A stretch of DNA of 64,000 bases, taken from assembly GCA_025617745.1 (NCBI GenBank), contig CM046870.1, positions 6,325,618 through 6,389,617 of the forward strand, read 5' to 3'. Made by a program: the position numbers and the translations under genes. The notes under the pieces were generated by a model, which was given only the letters and a program-made list of their open reading frames with translations, had not been told where the DNA came from and ran no database searches. Position 1 is the first letter of the stretch. Every line of letters starts with the position of its first letter. Of the stretch, positions 35,970 through 48,498 are shown piece after piece. The stretch comes from Heliocidaris erythrogramma (lineage: Eukaryota; Echinodermata; Echinoidea; Camarodonta; Echinometridae).

Positions 35970-36372
35970 CTGTGAAAACCAGAAACTTCCACGTTACTGT
36001 AAACGTGGAATATTTCACGGTGTGGAAATTTTCGCGCATTCGCGCTGCATGAAATGTGCACGAAAATAAAAAACACACAAATATTTTTGTTTATGTATTC
36101 TTTTGCCTATGAGACTAGCGCGTCGGCAAAATTAAAAACACGCGAAATTCTCTTCACTCAGCCGAGCGCGAAAAATTAATCACACAAAAAATTTCCACTT
36201 TTACAGTATGAACCTCTCGCAAATTGTTAATGGCAGCCATTTTCACGAATTGCAAAAAATTCCATGTTGTGCCAGTTTCGATTCAATTTTTTTGCAGCAT
36301 GAAACTTTCGCAAATCTTGATCCCTTGCAAAATTTGTGAAAATTTCATGCACGCTGATTTCAAGTTTGACAG
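35970..36372. mobile_element. Mariner-type MITE cluster (CTGTRAAAACCAGAAA family)
   Basis: CTGTGAAAACCAGAAACTTC begins after a TA. TTCCACTTTTACAG|TA near 36207 closes a first unit, and AAGTTTGACAG|TA at 36372 closes a second, so two related units appear fused. Relatives lie at 51683-51856 and 61601-61809. Confidence 0.55.
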
Positions 36373-36931
36373 TAATGAGAGCTTGTAATTTTCAATTTGC
36401 GTATCATCTACCGAGAGCAAAGAGGGCATTAATTCTCTGTTTAAAGTATATTTAACACCTTATTTCATTTTTCGAATTGTGAAGCTTCAAAATTACGAAC
36501 CTTCAGAAAATTGAATCTTCAGAATTATGAACCTTCGGGAAAAATGACATTTATGCATGTAACTGTCCCCATTTACTACATGAGGGTTTAAGAGTGACAT
36601 GTTTAGATCATTGATGTATTGTCTGAAGCACATTGATGTAAGACTGGCATAACCGATCCATGTAAATGATGGAAGTGAGCTAGCTGCAACCTGTAGCTTA
36701 ATGGGAGAAACCTTTTTCAGATGAATTCAAGCATGGGTGAAATGTCATGCGGATCATAAAATTCATGAATTCTCCAAATAATTTTACATTAGCAGAACTC
36801 CAGATGTTTTTAGCAGCTCTAATTTGCTTACAAGTGCAAGTGTAGTTCGCAGGAAGTAACATCTACCCCTGTATTTTAAAGTCCTGTTAGGACCTGAATA
36901 AGTCATTTAACAAAGTTCAGGGTCAAGTTAA

Positions 36932-37514
36932 AGGGAAATCCAACCTTAATAGCAAGTTTCTTTGAAAGAAAGAGGAAAAATCAGAGAAGCAGTTTGGTGA
37001 AAGTTTAAACGAAATCGGACAAGCAATAAGAAAGTTATGAATTTTTGAAAGTTGTAATCACTATACATATGGGAATTTCAAATTGGCCGAATAGGTAATG
37101 TCTCTGTGATGTAGCTGTGGACAACTCCTCCATTCGCTCCAACACATAAAATGACTAAAATGTCACTTTTTTCAAAATGTTTTAATTAGTAGGGTCTTTT
37201 TCTTTCATGAGGACCTATAACAATATGCTATCTCCAATATATTTTGAGTACTGCCCCAGATTAAAGGCGCTTCGGAGAAAACCGTCAATTAATGATAAAT
37301 TTGTGTACGACAAATGGGAGAGTTGTCCACAAGTATGTCACAATCGACTCACCAAATTGCCGATTTGAGATTCGCATAGATGTAGTGATCTCATTTTTCA
37401 AACATCCATAACTTTCTTATTCCTTGTCCGATTTCTTTCAAACTTTCACCATCCTGTTTGTCTTATTTTTCTGCTTTCACACAAATCAACTTATTACCAA
37501 GGTTGGATTGCCCT
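36932..37514. mobile_element. TTAA-flanked foldback element
   Basis: AGGGAAATCCAACCTT at the left is matched by AAGGTTGGATTGCCCT at the right, and both ends abut TTAA (36928-36931, 37515-37518). The arms pair for about 170 bases, including GAAATCGGACAAG and ATAAGAAAGTTATG. A TTAA target fits piggyBac- or Kolobok-type transposases; none is encoded here. Confidence 0.75.
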
Positions 37515-37900
37515 TTAAGAGTCTGCAGTGTTTCCTAATAGGATGTATTAAACCTGAAATATGTGGCATGATTAGAGGGAAATGAAATATTAGGAATTCA
37601 AGTTTATAGGCCTAATGCTTCAGGATTCATCCAGCTATCAAAGTCAAGAGTGTTCATTCCATTTAGGCATGATATTGTCATCATAAAATTGAAGAGGAAG
37701 GGAGACCCAAAAGCATCAAGTGCCTCCTCCTTCCTCCACATCAAATATAAATCAAATTTTGAAGGCGCATACTTTTATTGTCTTTTTTTCAAATCTTTTT
37801 GTAATGATCTGCCATTCGTGAAGTATTTATCAATGAGTATATTATGGAGCGATTGCAGATAAATCTGAATCTTTACTCAAGATGCAACTGATTCATTATT

Positions 37901-38281
37901 TAAAGATAAAGTTGAGTTCTGGTCATGAGATTGAATTGTGAAAGAAACTGTCTCAAAGCAATTAGGAAAGGTTGATTATACAGCAAATAAGAATTGGTGT
38001 ATGCCATAAGGTTTTGGAATCGCCAAAATGATAAGAAATTGACTCAGTCCTGCCGAGAGTCACATGCACTGCACACAAAAATGTGTATATGGGACTACAC
38101 ACAAATGTTCAGCCCAAGCATTCCAGCTTTTGGGGGGTCATATTTTGAAAGTGAGAGCATTTGAAGAGGAATCCTTTTCAGGCGACATACATGTATCTAC
38201 TATGATAATATTCCAAACTAACATAAATAGAATGAGAAAGCTGACAAATTATTTGTTACCTCTCCCAGAACTCAAGCTATA
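37901..38281 (+). repeat. Dispersed repeat R1, copy 1
   Basis: Begins TAAAGATAAAGTTGAGTTCT and ends AACTCAAGC. It shares long blocks (GGTTTTGGAATCGCCAAAAT, GAGTCACATGCACTGCACAC) with 51153-51480 and, in reverse, with 59790-61226. Confidence 0.75.
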
Positions 38282-38421
38282 GGCACTAACATGTACATGT
38301 ACACACTACATATAATACTATTACCCTGGCTTCAGCCAAGCTGTTCGAAAGGCACCGAAAGCATTCAAGGAACAAATTCCTACCAGGTACCTGGGTAGAA
38401 AGTGTCAAATGGTCAGGATTA

Positions 38422-39360
38422 AGCCTGAGTCGAATCGATTGGTTAGCCGGTGTTCGATCGAAGACATCGAATCCCGAATTCGTTTTGGCAAATCCGGTGC
38501 ATCGATTTGTAGTCCGCCAGATTTTTGACTACCGTAGCCACCATGAAAAAAAGCAAATAAAAAAAGAAACTCCGTAACGTACAGCATATATACTAGCAGA
38601 GAACGTGAAGGCGACTTCAAAGTTCAAACTGTTGGCTAACTTTCGCTAATTCGCTCGCGGAGGACGTCACGCTTTACCTGTGCTTTCTCTATGGAAAAAT
38701 CGTTTTGTCGTTACGAACTGAAGTTTACGATAATATTCTTGCACTCTCTCTGCATTGTCAATTTGACAATTGTATAATTGAACATGATAAATACGGGCAT
38801 GAGTCGAGTACGAGTGTTCCTACTTAATTCGCAATAACTAATATCACACTCTCATCAAATTGGCAATTACTTCTGAATGATCTATATATATCTGAAGCTA
38901 GCTGAATGAAGTCGTCGAGTCATGAGCGACGAAAAGTTTATTTCGTATTGTTTTTTTTTTTGCATCGAACAAACGTGTTCCATTCAGCTCTCCAAAGACA
39001 AAGTAAGATTATTAATTCTTTGAATTTGAATCACTGTCGGGTGTGTCGACAACGAGCATTGCTTCATGCGACACTAGAGTGATATTTTGGCTAGCCATAC
39101 GGACTAGAAACTTAAGATTTTGGCTCGTCCGCTGTGATTTTTACTAGCAATGACTAGCGGGCTATCGTTAATGTCGAGCAGCGAGAGCCCATACATATGA
39201 CCGCGATGCCAGCGGACTGGTCACCGGTGCATGGTGCATGCACTGCGTGCAACTGTGTGCAACTCTGTTTTCACCGGCCATCATTTATCGATGCACCGGT
39301 ATTCGATCAAATCAAAGCCGTCGAATCCCGGATTATGAAATATTCTATATGACTCGGGCT
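38422..39360. mobile_element. AGCCTGAGTC-ended element, full copy
   Basis: AGCCTGAGTC at 38422 and GACTCGGGCT ending at 39360 form inverted ends. Sub-terminal TCGAATCCCG words also occur in both orientations. TTA lies on both flanks, compatible with a 3-bp Harbinger-like target. The 939-bp body has no transposase frame. A shorter relative (853 bp) lies at 60171-61023 in the same orientation. Confidence 0.7.
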
Positions 39361-39647
39361 TTAATAGTGCAGTGTCTGGGACTGTAAACCGCGAACCATA
39401 TTATCCACAGTCTAGTAACATACATGTACATGTATCCACTTGCCCACGTCACCTCTTTGCAGAAACAAAGAATTTAATTAGTTTATAGAATCTTGCAAGG
39501 TGATCTATGATGATCATGCAGCTTCAGCTGGTAAGTCCTTGGTTTGACTCAACAGAGGTGACATCTGCTGTCTTTCTTCTCAGCTGGCAAACCACATAAC
39601 AGAAATGAACTTTCATGGTTAGGAACATGTAGTTCTTGGAAGTCGAG

Positions 39648-39670
39648 GGAGGGGGGGGAGGGGGGGGGGG
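39648..39670. repeat. Poly-G tract
   Basis: G-rich run broken once by A. It produces antisense proline-rich frames. Confidence 0.85.
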
Positions 39671-39928
39671 GTTGTTCACCCTTCTCACTATTGAAGAGGT
39701 ACATGTATATTAATTTGCTTTCTCTGAAATCGAGATAACAGAGCACTCTGGAAACAGATGTCTTGTAGCCTCTTGCGTACTGCACTGTACAATATATTTT
39801 TATGTGTATTTGATTTATTACATTAAATATAAAGTTGATAATCAAGTCATGCATTTTCTTGTTAATGTATGGACTAGTGGATGATAGGAATTCTGTTGTC
39901 CATTCTATGAATGATGTGCATGTATTAA

Positions 39929-40338
39929 CCCTTTGAACCCGAAAGGCCGCTTTTCCGGCCGCTCCGAAGAAAAGTGGAAATATCTGGGGAAAATGGCAAG
40001 AAAAACATGCACAGCCAATGAGGCTCGTGCAATACTACTGGGAGATTCCGCGGAAGACATTGATGACTTAGAATATTGTCAGAGTAGTGATTTTGAGGAT
40101 GAAATTGATACGGAAGATGAGGTTGCAGGGCTGCGTTGGTGGATTTAGCGGTGCCTGTGCACCTCCAGCCCGGTACAAGCGGGGAAGATCAGAGTCAGTG
40201 TGCCGATGGAGTATAAGTGGTCATCTTTCAAAAATTTTGATGTAGTTTTGACATAAGTAAAATACCTGTATGTGTTACTTATGAAATAATTCAGGATATA
40301 GCTCACAAAATATGCAAACAATTCATAGTTCAAATGGT
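39929..40338 (+). mobile_element. Miniature piggyBac transposon
   Basis: TTAA (39925-39928) is followed by CCCTTTGAACCCG, and the right end reads AGTTCAAATGG before TTAA (40339-40342). Both the TTAA target and the CCCTTTGAAC-type end are typical of piggyBac elements. It keeps the N-terminal coding start of the transposase and has lost the catalytic core. It is only 410 bp. Confidence 0.65.
39993..40148 (+). pseudogene. piggyBac transposase N-terminal remnant
   Basis: ATG at 39993 opens a 51-codon frame reading MARKTCTANEARAILLGDSA and then a very acidic stretch with SSDFEDEIDTEDE. A TA-x-EA-x-x-L-like opening followed by an acidic Asp/Glu/Ser run is how many piggyBac-derived (PGBD-type) transposases begin. 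The frame stops at 40146-40148, far before any DDD catalytic domain, which is absent. It lies correctly oriented just inside the left end of a TTAA-flanked element. An in-frame open stretch continues upstream into the terminal repeat without an ATG, so the internal ATG is the likely start. It is a deletion relic with no expected enzymatic activity. Confidence 0.55.
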
Positions 40339-40472
40339 TTAAGTTGCATAAACTGGCTGATTTGTGTCATTTCTATGGGTAGATCATTTGATCATGAGAT
40401 ATTATAGTAGTTAGAGGCTTGTAATATATTTGAGACTTTGAGTAGAATCTAAAACAAAAACATAGACATGTC

Positions 40473-40700
40473 CAATAGACCTGTTTACTAATGTACTTTA
40501 ATTTATGCATGTTTCTCTCCAGAATCCTTAGTTACCAACTATTTAGTGCACGTGCTTTGCATAATGGCATCCTGTGGATGGAGTCCATTTTGCATACATT
40601 AGTTGTTGCTATGTTGGGGAAAACCTCTGGCAAGTTTATGAGCCATCAAGAGAAACTTTTGTTCAAGAAGTATGGATAAAATTAGTAAACAGATCTATTG
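40473..40700. mobile_element. CAATAGACC-ended MITE, copy 2 (diverged)
   Basis: Left end CAATAGACCTGTTTACTAAT and right end ATTAGTAAACAGATCTATTG are close inverted repeats. The interior keeps TTTGCATACATTAGTTGTTG and an ACCTCTGGCAAG block matching copy 1. Confidence 0.65.
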
Positions 40701-41990
40701 AAGAGAAATATATGCAAACATTATAACTTGTAATCTGTCACAAAATTGTGCATTTTGATTTGTGTTTCATATTCTTGACTCTGGCTTCAAAAAAGTGTTA
40801 TGAACACAATCTCATTCAGAATCAGGCTGCACAACTCTCCCATGACAACTAATGGCCTTTTCTTACGTTTACTTGTGTGTAAATGTGAAAATCCCTTTGT
40901 ACAATTCGTATTCACACTGAGCATGTTGCATTATACATGTAATCGGTTTTTGTTTGAGAGTCAATGCGTGCTGCAGCAAATTTGTTTTTATTAATAAATA
41001 GGTGACCCAAATACGCAATCACCGTGATCTATTTTGGGAAGCTTGTTTCCTGAAATACACGTAAGTGATTGCTAACGGGATAACACAGTCTTCTGAGAGC
41101 GAGAAGGGTGTAAACCGTATGAAAAGTATGCATTAATGCCTTTCTGCATCTAAGCAGATGATACCATTCTATATGCAGCAATGCTACAAAGTACAAACCA
41201 ATAGTTAGGACAAGTTACAGACCCTCTGAAATTTAGGAAGATATATCGTTTCTTTCCGACAGATTTAGTTCTATATTATAAAAGAGGTTTAGTAAGACTA
41301 TTATTTTAAAAAAATGTTTAGTAGGAATTATTGGTTTTGATAGGGATAAAAAACTCTTTTCTTTGCAGAAGCTGTTTTTTATTTGCTTGTGTAAAAAAAT
41401 ATTTTCTTTCACATATCTTTATAAACATCCTTATTATTTTGCTAGGGCTCTCTATTCAGGGCTTTCCATAGCTAAGCCTGCTTTCCCCTCCTGTGCATTT
41501 CTTCACTGGTTTTGTTTAATATTATATTATTGGAACAACTCATAACATGAAATATTTGAATAGTGTTGAGCCATAAGTTAGGGATTTTGTTTTTGTTGAG
41601 AATTGTAAAAGAGAGAGTGTGAAAACTATGATAAGATGTACGAGCTCAGTTCTGTGTGAGAAACATGTTTAGTGAATTATAACCAGTTATTAGCAGAAGA
41701 CAGGAAAGATGTGATATCTTCATTGCAGGAGACACATCTTCAGTATAACCGTTTTCATCCTTAATGATATTGGCATGTCAACCACATCTGCCTCGCATAT
41801 GGTCTGTTTAGAGCCAAAAGGGTGTTATCTCGTGTGTTACATCGTAGAAGTTAATGCCCTTCTGGCTGTAAGCAGGCAATATTCCATTCTAAAGTTCAAG
41901 CCAGTAGCCTGTAAATAATGAAATTATAACGCTAATACGCAGCTCAGAAAGTTGACATTCCCAATTCATCTCAGATGCCTGTAAAGTGTC

Positions 41991-42031
41991 AGGGGTGGAT
42001 CCAGGATTTTTGGGGTTGTTTTAAGTGGGAG

Positions 42032-42066
<35 letters not shown>

Positions 42067-42480
42067 CACAGTTGGTCCAATAGACCGCTTTTGTAATGTA
42101 TACAAATTTATGCACATATATTCTCTGAGCACCTAGTGACGAGCTATTCCATTAACCTGCATTTTATAAATGAGCCTCAATGCTTGGATTCCAGTTTGCA
42201 TATATTATTTGTTGCTATGTCAAGTTGTCAAGAACAACCTTTGTTTGAAAGGTATGTATAAAATTTGCATACATTACCGAAGCGGTCTATTAAGCAGAAG
42301 GGGGAGGGGGAAGGGGGGTCAAATTTTTCCAAAATCTCTTGACATGTACGTAAGCAAAAAAAAAAAGAAAAGAAAAGAAAAGAAAGAGGAGAAGTATCAA
42401 ATTCACAGAAACCTATTTCAAGTAGGCCTAATTTCAAGCAACAACATAAAAAAGGGGTGAACACCCCCTGTATCCGCCCT
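41991..42480. mobile_element. Element with AGGGGTGGATCCAGG ends, containing a nested MITE
   Basis: AGGGGTGGATCCAGG at the left is the imperfect complement of CCCCCTGTATCCGCCCT ending at 42480. It contains a poly-G run of about 30 bases (about 42032-42061), an (AAAAG)n stretch near 42362-42388, and an intact CAATAGACC-type MITE at 42078-42292. Confidence 0.55.
42078..42292. mobile_element. CAATAGACC-ended MITE, copy 3 (nested)
   Basis: CAATAGACCGCTTTTGTAAT to ATTACCGAAGCGGTCTATT. It closely matches copy 1 at 33629-33871 but lacks the CTCTGGCAAGCTTTCAGG block, so it is a slightly deleted copy. Confidence 0.75.
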
Positions 42481-43190
42481 AAGTAGTTGAAGATGAATGT
42501 AACCGAACTGTAAACTGTTTGTCAGAGATATATACCACTTGTCCCAAATCAGAAGTGCCCTAATCCCAGGCCTAATTTGTTCCAGAATTAGGGAGCGCTT
42601 GACGAACAAATTACGTTGCCTTCTCGCGCCATCGCCACCGTCCCGCCTGCCAGGAAATCACTAACGCATTCTCTCCCAGCATGTGCGGTCCTGGGTAAAT
42701 CAACAACAGGCGCAAGTCGCCCGCTGCCAAGGAAGTGCGATTTCCCGCCAAATTAGGATACGGTGTCATTTTTTGTTTTTAATCGTTTGACCATCGGTGT
42801 CGCGTGACTCAATTAGCCGTGGACGAATTGTCATTTCTCTTGGGTAAAGGACACAGTTTTATGATGTGCCGTCTCTTTTTATTTTCATGGATTTTTTGTT
42901 TTCTGTGGTCTATTAGTGCTGATGGATTCGCTGTAACATGTTAGAAGGTACGGCAGGGTCAAGAAGCTTATCTCCGGGCATATTTCTTGATCGAATCCTC
43001 AAATGAACATTGGCAAGTGTTCTTATCACAAGCTCTTTATGCACTGACTTGACACAACTGATTTCTAAAGCAAGCCCTGGGATTATTAACGAAACCCTTC
43101 CTCATTTAAAATGACCGCATCAAAGTTGAGAGAAAGAGAGACAGAGAGCGAGTGAGCTGGCCATTTACCTTAAATCCTAGACCCTACATA

Positions 43191-43324
43191 CAGTACCAGT
43201 CAGCATTCACTGACTACACTCTTACACTATTCAAGCCAGAACAATGGGATTAGGGGACCAAATCTATTGTTCTGGGCTGAATTAAGAGTGTAATACTGTA
43301 GTCAATCAATGCTGACTGGTACTG
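43191..43324. mobile_element. Mariner-type palindromic MITE
   Basis: CAGTACCAGTCAGCATTCAC pairs with the right end (GCTGACTGGTACTG), and TA flanks both sides (43189-43190, 43325-43326). The arms of about 57 bp each are almost complete hairpins. Confidence 0.8.
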
Positions 43325-43326
43325 TA

Positions 43327-44279
43327 ATTGGAGCATGAAAACATTTCACATGCTTCAGAAGAGCACACAGTGCTTTAACATAGTGTTGCCTTAAATAGAA
43401 ATGTTTTCTTATATAACTATTTTTTGTATTTCATAGGTGGTATTCATAGGTAATATTCTAAGTTTAATTGAAAATGGTTGAATGGTGCATAAATCTGTGG
43501 TATCATAGAATGCTTGAAAAAATTTTTTTTTAGAGCTAAATGAATACCATTTAGTGTTATAGAAATGAAAGGTGGGCATCAGGGTTTTTTTCTCTCAAAA
43601 GCCCCCCCCCCCCCCCCACCCCTTCAGAAATGAAATAATGGATCTTTAGGTAGTAGGTACCTTATATTTTAATATTGTACCCTGACTATATATAATACAC
43701 CAAGAGCATATGAAAATTCCCATACCTGTAGATCTTTTTGATCACACAAACTTTGACATAAAGTTGTAGTTTCCTTAATTTAGTTCCTCTACCAAGATGT
43801 ATTGCAAAATAAATTGTTGACATGCCACATTTGATGTCCAGTTCGATTTCAATAACTGTCCTATTTGTTTATTTGATGGAATTCCATCCAATTATAAGTT
43901 TTATTAATCCAGAATTAGAGAAAAGCATGCAGGTACTGTTCCTTCCTCTCCAGAGATGCATTTCCATTAGCCAAAGCTACCTCAAGCTTGAGATGTTAGA
44001 CCAATTTGTGCTTCTTAAGAAAAAAGTCAGAGTTCCGGTCTCCAATAGCCTGAGTCTCGCATTCCCTGCTCGCTCAAGGAATATGGCTCTAGCTTAAGAG
44101 CAAGTGTATCTTCACTGCCGGATTAGCATGCTAATTGGCAAAATATTTAACGAACAAGCTTGTAGGTTGCTTGTAGAAAGCTCGAGCTAATTCCCAAACA
44201 GAAGAGTGAAAAAGCCCACTATTTACGCCTTCACTGCACGAGCTAGTTGTGATCGAGTTGATTCCCCAGATCAGAATTC
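43327..44279. other. Non-coding stretch with poly-C tract
   Basis: A poly-C run near 43602-43617. An open frame at 43822-44097 has no splice context, no recognisable domain and ordinary AT-rich composition, so it is not called. Nothing else was resolved. Confidence 0.45.
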
Positions 44280-44635
44280 GGGTGCGTCTATACTTCCTTT
44301 GTGAAGGCAGAATGAGCGTTTTGAAACGCTCATCTAAAACGCAGTTTCACGGGGTACTGTTTATACTTCTTTTCTCCATGCGAATTTGGGCTCTGCAGCT
44401 GGTTTCACAAACCTCACTGCGCATGCTACTAGTTTAAATATGACGTCATGTAAATGCATTTTCAAATGATTGTTTTTGGAGAAACGCCTATTCACAACGC
44501 ACCTCTTTGTGAGTTTTATATCAGCATTTTACATTGTTGATTATACGAAAATGACTGTGGTCGCAACCGTGTTTTGAACATAACGTGTAACAAAAGGCTC
44601 ATTCTGGCCTGAAAAATGGGAGCATAAACGCACCC
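44280..44635 (+). mobile_element. Foldback element, copy B (GTGCGTTTATGC ends)
   Basis: Begins GGGTGCGTCTATACTT and ends AGCATAAACGCACCC. GCAGAATGAGCGTTTTGAAA matches copy A (11181-11468) in reverse orientation. Copy B is about 70 bp longer. Confidence 0.65.
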
Positions 44636-44639
44636 AAGT

Positions 44640-47600
44640 GGGCTATTTTTTAAAACTTGGGCTAATGAAAACATGCCTTGTGAAGCCATTTAGTGCAGGG
44701 AATTACCACAAGATACCTAAGGATTTCCACCATCATTAGAACGGAATATCTTGGATTGTGACAGGAGGTTGGAAGCTCCATCAGAGCTACATTTCAGAGA
44801 TCTATTACATGAGGCTTTAGAGTTTCTCAAATCTTTCAAATTGCATGTCAGCTCTGAAAGACCCGATGCTAAGGGTATAAACATGTATACATGAAGGTGA
44901 GACAATTCTGTGTCACCTATGCCCCCCCCCCCCTTTCTTCAGATTTTTTTTCCTTCAAATTTTTTGTGAAAATAATGAATAGTAGCTCTAGACAATTCTA
45001 TGTCAGCTTTTTTTTTCCCCCTTTGAATTTTTATGAAAATGGTGTGCACAATTAAGACTTTATGATGTATGTTCACTGAGATTTTGTTTACTGGTATTTT
45101 ATATTTTACTATTGTCACGGTGAGCATACATATATCAAACCTATTTCATTTACAAAATCGCCTTTTCAGAAATGTAGATAACTGGATGTTTTTGTAAATA
45201 CATATGAGCCTGTTTTGGCTGAATTTACACATTCAGTGACATTGAATTGGACCACTTTGTCCATGGATGAAGGTGTACGTGTAGCACGTTTCTCAGCAAG
45301 TATTCCCTGTTTTTTTTTCTTAAAGAATTGTGAGGGATAGGAACCCCCCCCCCCCCGGTGAAAAAAAGAAAAATAGAGAGTGAAGATAAAGATAAATAAC
45401 AGTAATTGAAGTGGTCCAAGGAATATATTAAATAAAAAAGGATACATTCTAAAGTATTTAGGGTTTTTATTTGGTAAAATTATTTGAGTATAGCGCATGA
45501 CCCCCCCCCCCCCCCCCGAAAAAAAAAATGAACGGAATAATGGTGTGCACTTACATGTACATATGTTATTTCATGTATTCAAACCTTTAATAAAGCATAT
45601 TTACTTTTTGAATGGTTTGCTTTAAATGTACCTCAAGTTCGTCAGACATGACAAAGGCCTTTACTGATCAGTTCCTAGAATCCCTCATGCAGTGCACAGT
45701 GACTGGGATAGCCCATAATGAGGATGCGTGTGCGCATTCCTATCGATGAGCAGTGCGTGAGTGCATCCATCCATGCGTCTGTCAGCGTGTGGCTGTTGAC
45801 TGCCATCGGGGAGGAAGCATCCAAATTGAATCTCGTCATTACTGGCTTACCCAGCAGCTGGAGAGAGAGCTCACCATATTTATCCTCTTCTTGCCTCTCT
45901 CATAACAGAGATCTATTATACCACTTTTTTTTTTTCAATTCTACTTGCACAGCCTAGAATCTCAAGAGTTGCTTAAAATTCTTGGAAGCTCTTTATGACT
46001 CTCTTCAACTCGATTCAACTGTGTCTATTTTCATTCTTCTTGCATAGCTGAATGTCCTACTATTTCTTGAATAACGATTATTGAGTCACTGGATCAATGG
46101 ATGAATATTTTTGGAAGCATTTCAAGTGATTTCACTGGCTGTTTTTGCAGTCTGATGCCTTTTCTTTGGGACTTTATGGATAGTGTTCATGAGAATTTGA
46201 GTCTGTTTCTGCAATAGTGAATGCGTCAACAATCTACGTTCATGTTTTCTGATGTCGTCTGTTGGATTATTATTTAGATGGAATAATGAATGCATCAATG
46301 AATTTCAAGGTTTGTAATGTAGCTAATGTTGTAATGGTGTTGGTCATTGACAGTCTGTTTGTGGGGACATATTTTTATGAAAGATAGAGAAATCTATCAT
46401 TCGAAGTAACATTAAAGTTTGATTGGTAAAATAGGAATTGTAAAATAAACTATTAGAGAGACTAGAATATTTCAAATGCATGTTTTTCTTGTTTGAAACA
46501 TGCTTTATGAATTTTGTCTTTGTTCTTTTAGTAGTATCAGTAGAACTGCTTTTCTGGAGAAACAGGTTTTCAGATACTTTGTGGATACATGTTTCTTCTC
46601 TTGAAAAAAATGATAAAGTTGTGGGCAAAAGAGGCATTCAATGTGCCAATAGAGAAGTTTGCCTCTATTGTTTTTGTTTTATGATTTTTTGGGTGCTCTT
46701 TGATTGTTTGTGTAAACTCACCTTGGGAGGGAGGTGGCCAAAATAGCAAACAATTTTTTAAAATTTTTTTTAATTGGTTATTTGATATTCCAAATACTTT
46801 GGTGTGATTGTATTGCCATAGCCAAAAAATGTCAACAGGAATGGGGAACGTAACGGTAAAACTAAAATAGGATCATGCTCAGGATTTGTTGTTATATGAC
46901 AGCAGGATATACATGTAAAGAAATAAACCTTGCTGAAAATCACATGGAATGAAACCACGATTCTTGCGAGGATTTATTTTTCATCATTACCAGAATATAA
47001 CATTACCTTTAAAGGGATTTGGTAACTTTGTGGAGGCTTGATATAATAAATTGTTGAATTTTGATATCTGTCTTGTATAATAATATTCAGAAGGATAAAT
47101 AAATACATGTAGCCAGGCATATAAAGGTTTTCAAATATATAATGCTATTATTAAGATATCTATAACTGAATACTCCATTTACAAAAGCGTATGGCCATAC
47201 GCTTTAGTCTAACACTGAGTCTATGGGGGGAAATGAGTGTGGCATTTCCGGTCACATGCATATGTTTACTTTTGTGAAGCACATGATGATTTTGAAGTGC
47301 TTTTTGTTTTCCTGGGCTTTATTTTTACACCATATTACATATACTGATAGCATGTATTACAAAGGCCAGGCAGCTCAGATTTTATCAAGCCTCTAACAAA
47401 GTTACCAAATCACTTTAACTCAATTCGCAAAATTGATAGTTGGCTGCAAGCCGTTGTTTTCAACCCTGTGTGTACACGTATAACATTGGCAAAATTGATT
47501 ATGGATGTATGTTGTTAGTCTGGAACCCTAACCACAAAATGTCTGTCTTTCATTACTGGTAGTAGTCTCTTGCCAGGAGATGGAACTAAGTATAAGTTAA

Positions 47601-47698
47601 AGGTCATTGTTAAATATGGTGATGAAGAAAGTTCAGTTGAGAAACAAACAAAACTGTCACTGAGTTTAGAAAGAAAACTAATGATAGATAACATATCA
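44640..47698. other. Non-coding stretch, homopolymers only
   Basis: Poly-C runs occur near 44923-44934, 45345-45357 and 45502-45517. The moderately GC-richer patch at 45715-45870 is not clearly coding. No exon, RNA gene or element ends were supported. Confidence 0.45.
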
Positions 47699-47825
47699 GG
47701 GGCCTGTAACATAAAGAGATAAATCAATCTTACAATTGATATCAATCGTAAGTCTATGGCAAACCATGTACTGAAGAGTTATAATTGATCGTAAGATTGA
47801 TTGTATCTCTTTATGTTACAGGCAC
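47699..47825. mobile_element. Palindromic element with GGGCCTGTAACATAAAGAG ends
   Basis: GGCCTGTAACATAAAGAGAT at the left is mirrored by ATCTCTTTATGTTACAGGC. Inner ATCAATCTTAC and GTAAGATTGAT blocks pair. 127 bp. Confidence 0.7.
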
Positions 47826-48498
47826 CTAAATTTATTAACAAATTCAATTGTGATGATGGTGCTTTCCATGTAGGCCTACTGTACGGTAAAACAAATCAAA
47901 ACAAGACAAACAACAACAAAAACAAATACCTTATTCTAATATACTCCATGGTAAAAAGGAAATTACTTGTTGAATAAATTCTTTTCAATTTTATCTCTCT
48001 TCCTAGTTTCATTTTTTTTTTTTAAAGAACATCAAGATTACCTTGAATGTCAGTGCATGTTTATGAGTAATACCGTATTCGCCGGCCGATAGGCCGCAGC
48101 GTCGGATAGGCCGCACCCCAACTTTGACAACTCATTTGAAGAAAAAAAAAATATGAGGAAAATCACAAGCATAAGAAATTTTGCCCCCCCTCCCCAAATA
48201 TCATACAACGAAAAAACAAGGGCCAAACTTTTTATTGTATTGACTATTTGAAGACGATTATTCCTAGATGTCTTTGCTTTATGTCATTAAGAATTTAAAA
48301 AGTTGAACTACTCGCAAACACATACATCTTTGTAGACTACCGGTAAGTATACGGTACATGCCGTCTCCTAGACCTAGTAAAAGTTCGACAACAAATAGGA
48401 CTATCAACCGTGAATGCAACTCGCAAATTGAGGCACAATCACAAATGAAATCGGAAAGGAAATGTTTCCACCACTCTAAAAAACCGTGAAGAGATATC

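Noticed and set aside
38405..38620. Minus-strand frame reading MKSPSRSLLVYML..., repeated at 60098-60367
   Set aside because: The two copies are the same transposable element; the frame is broken by small indels between copies and carries no known domain.
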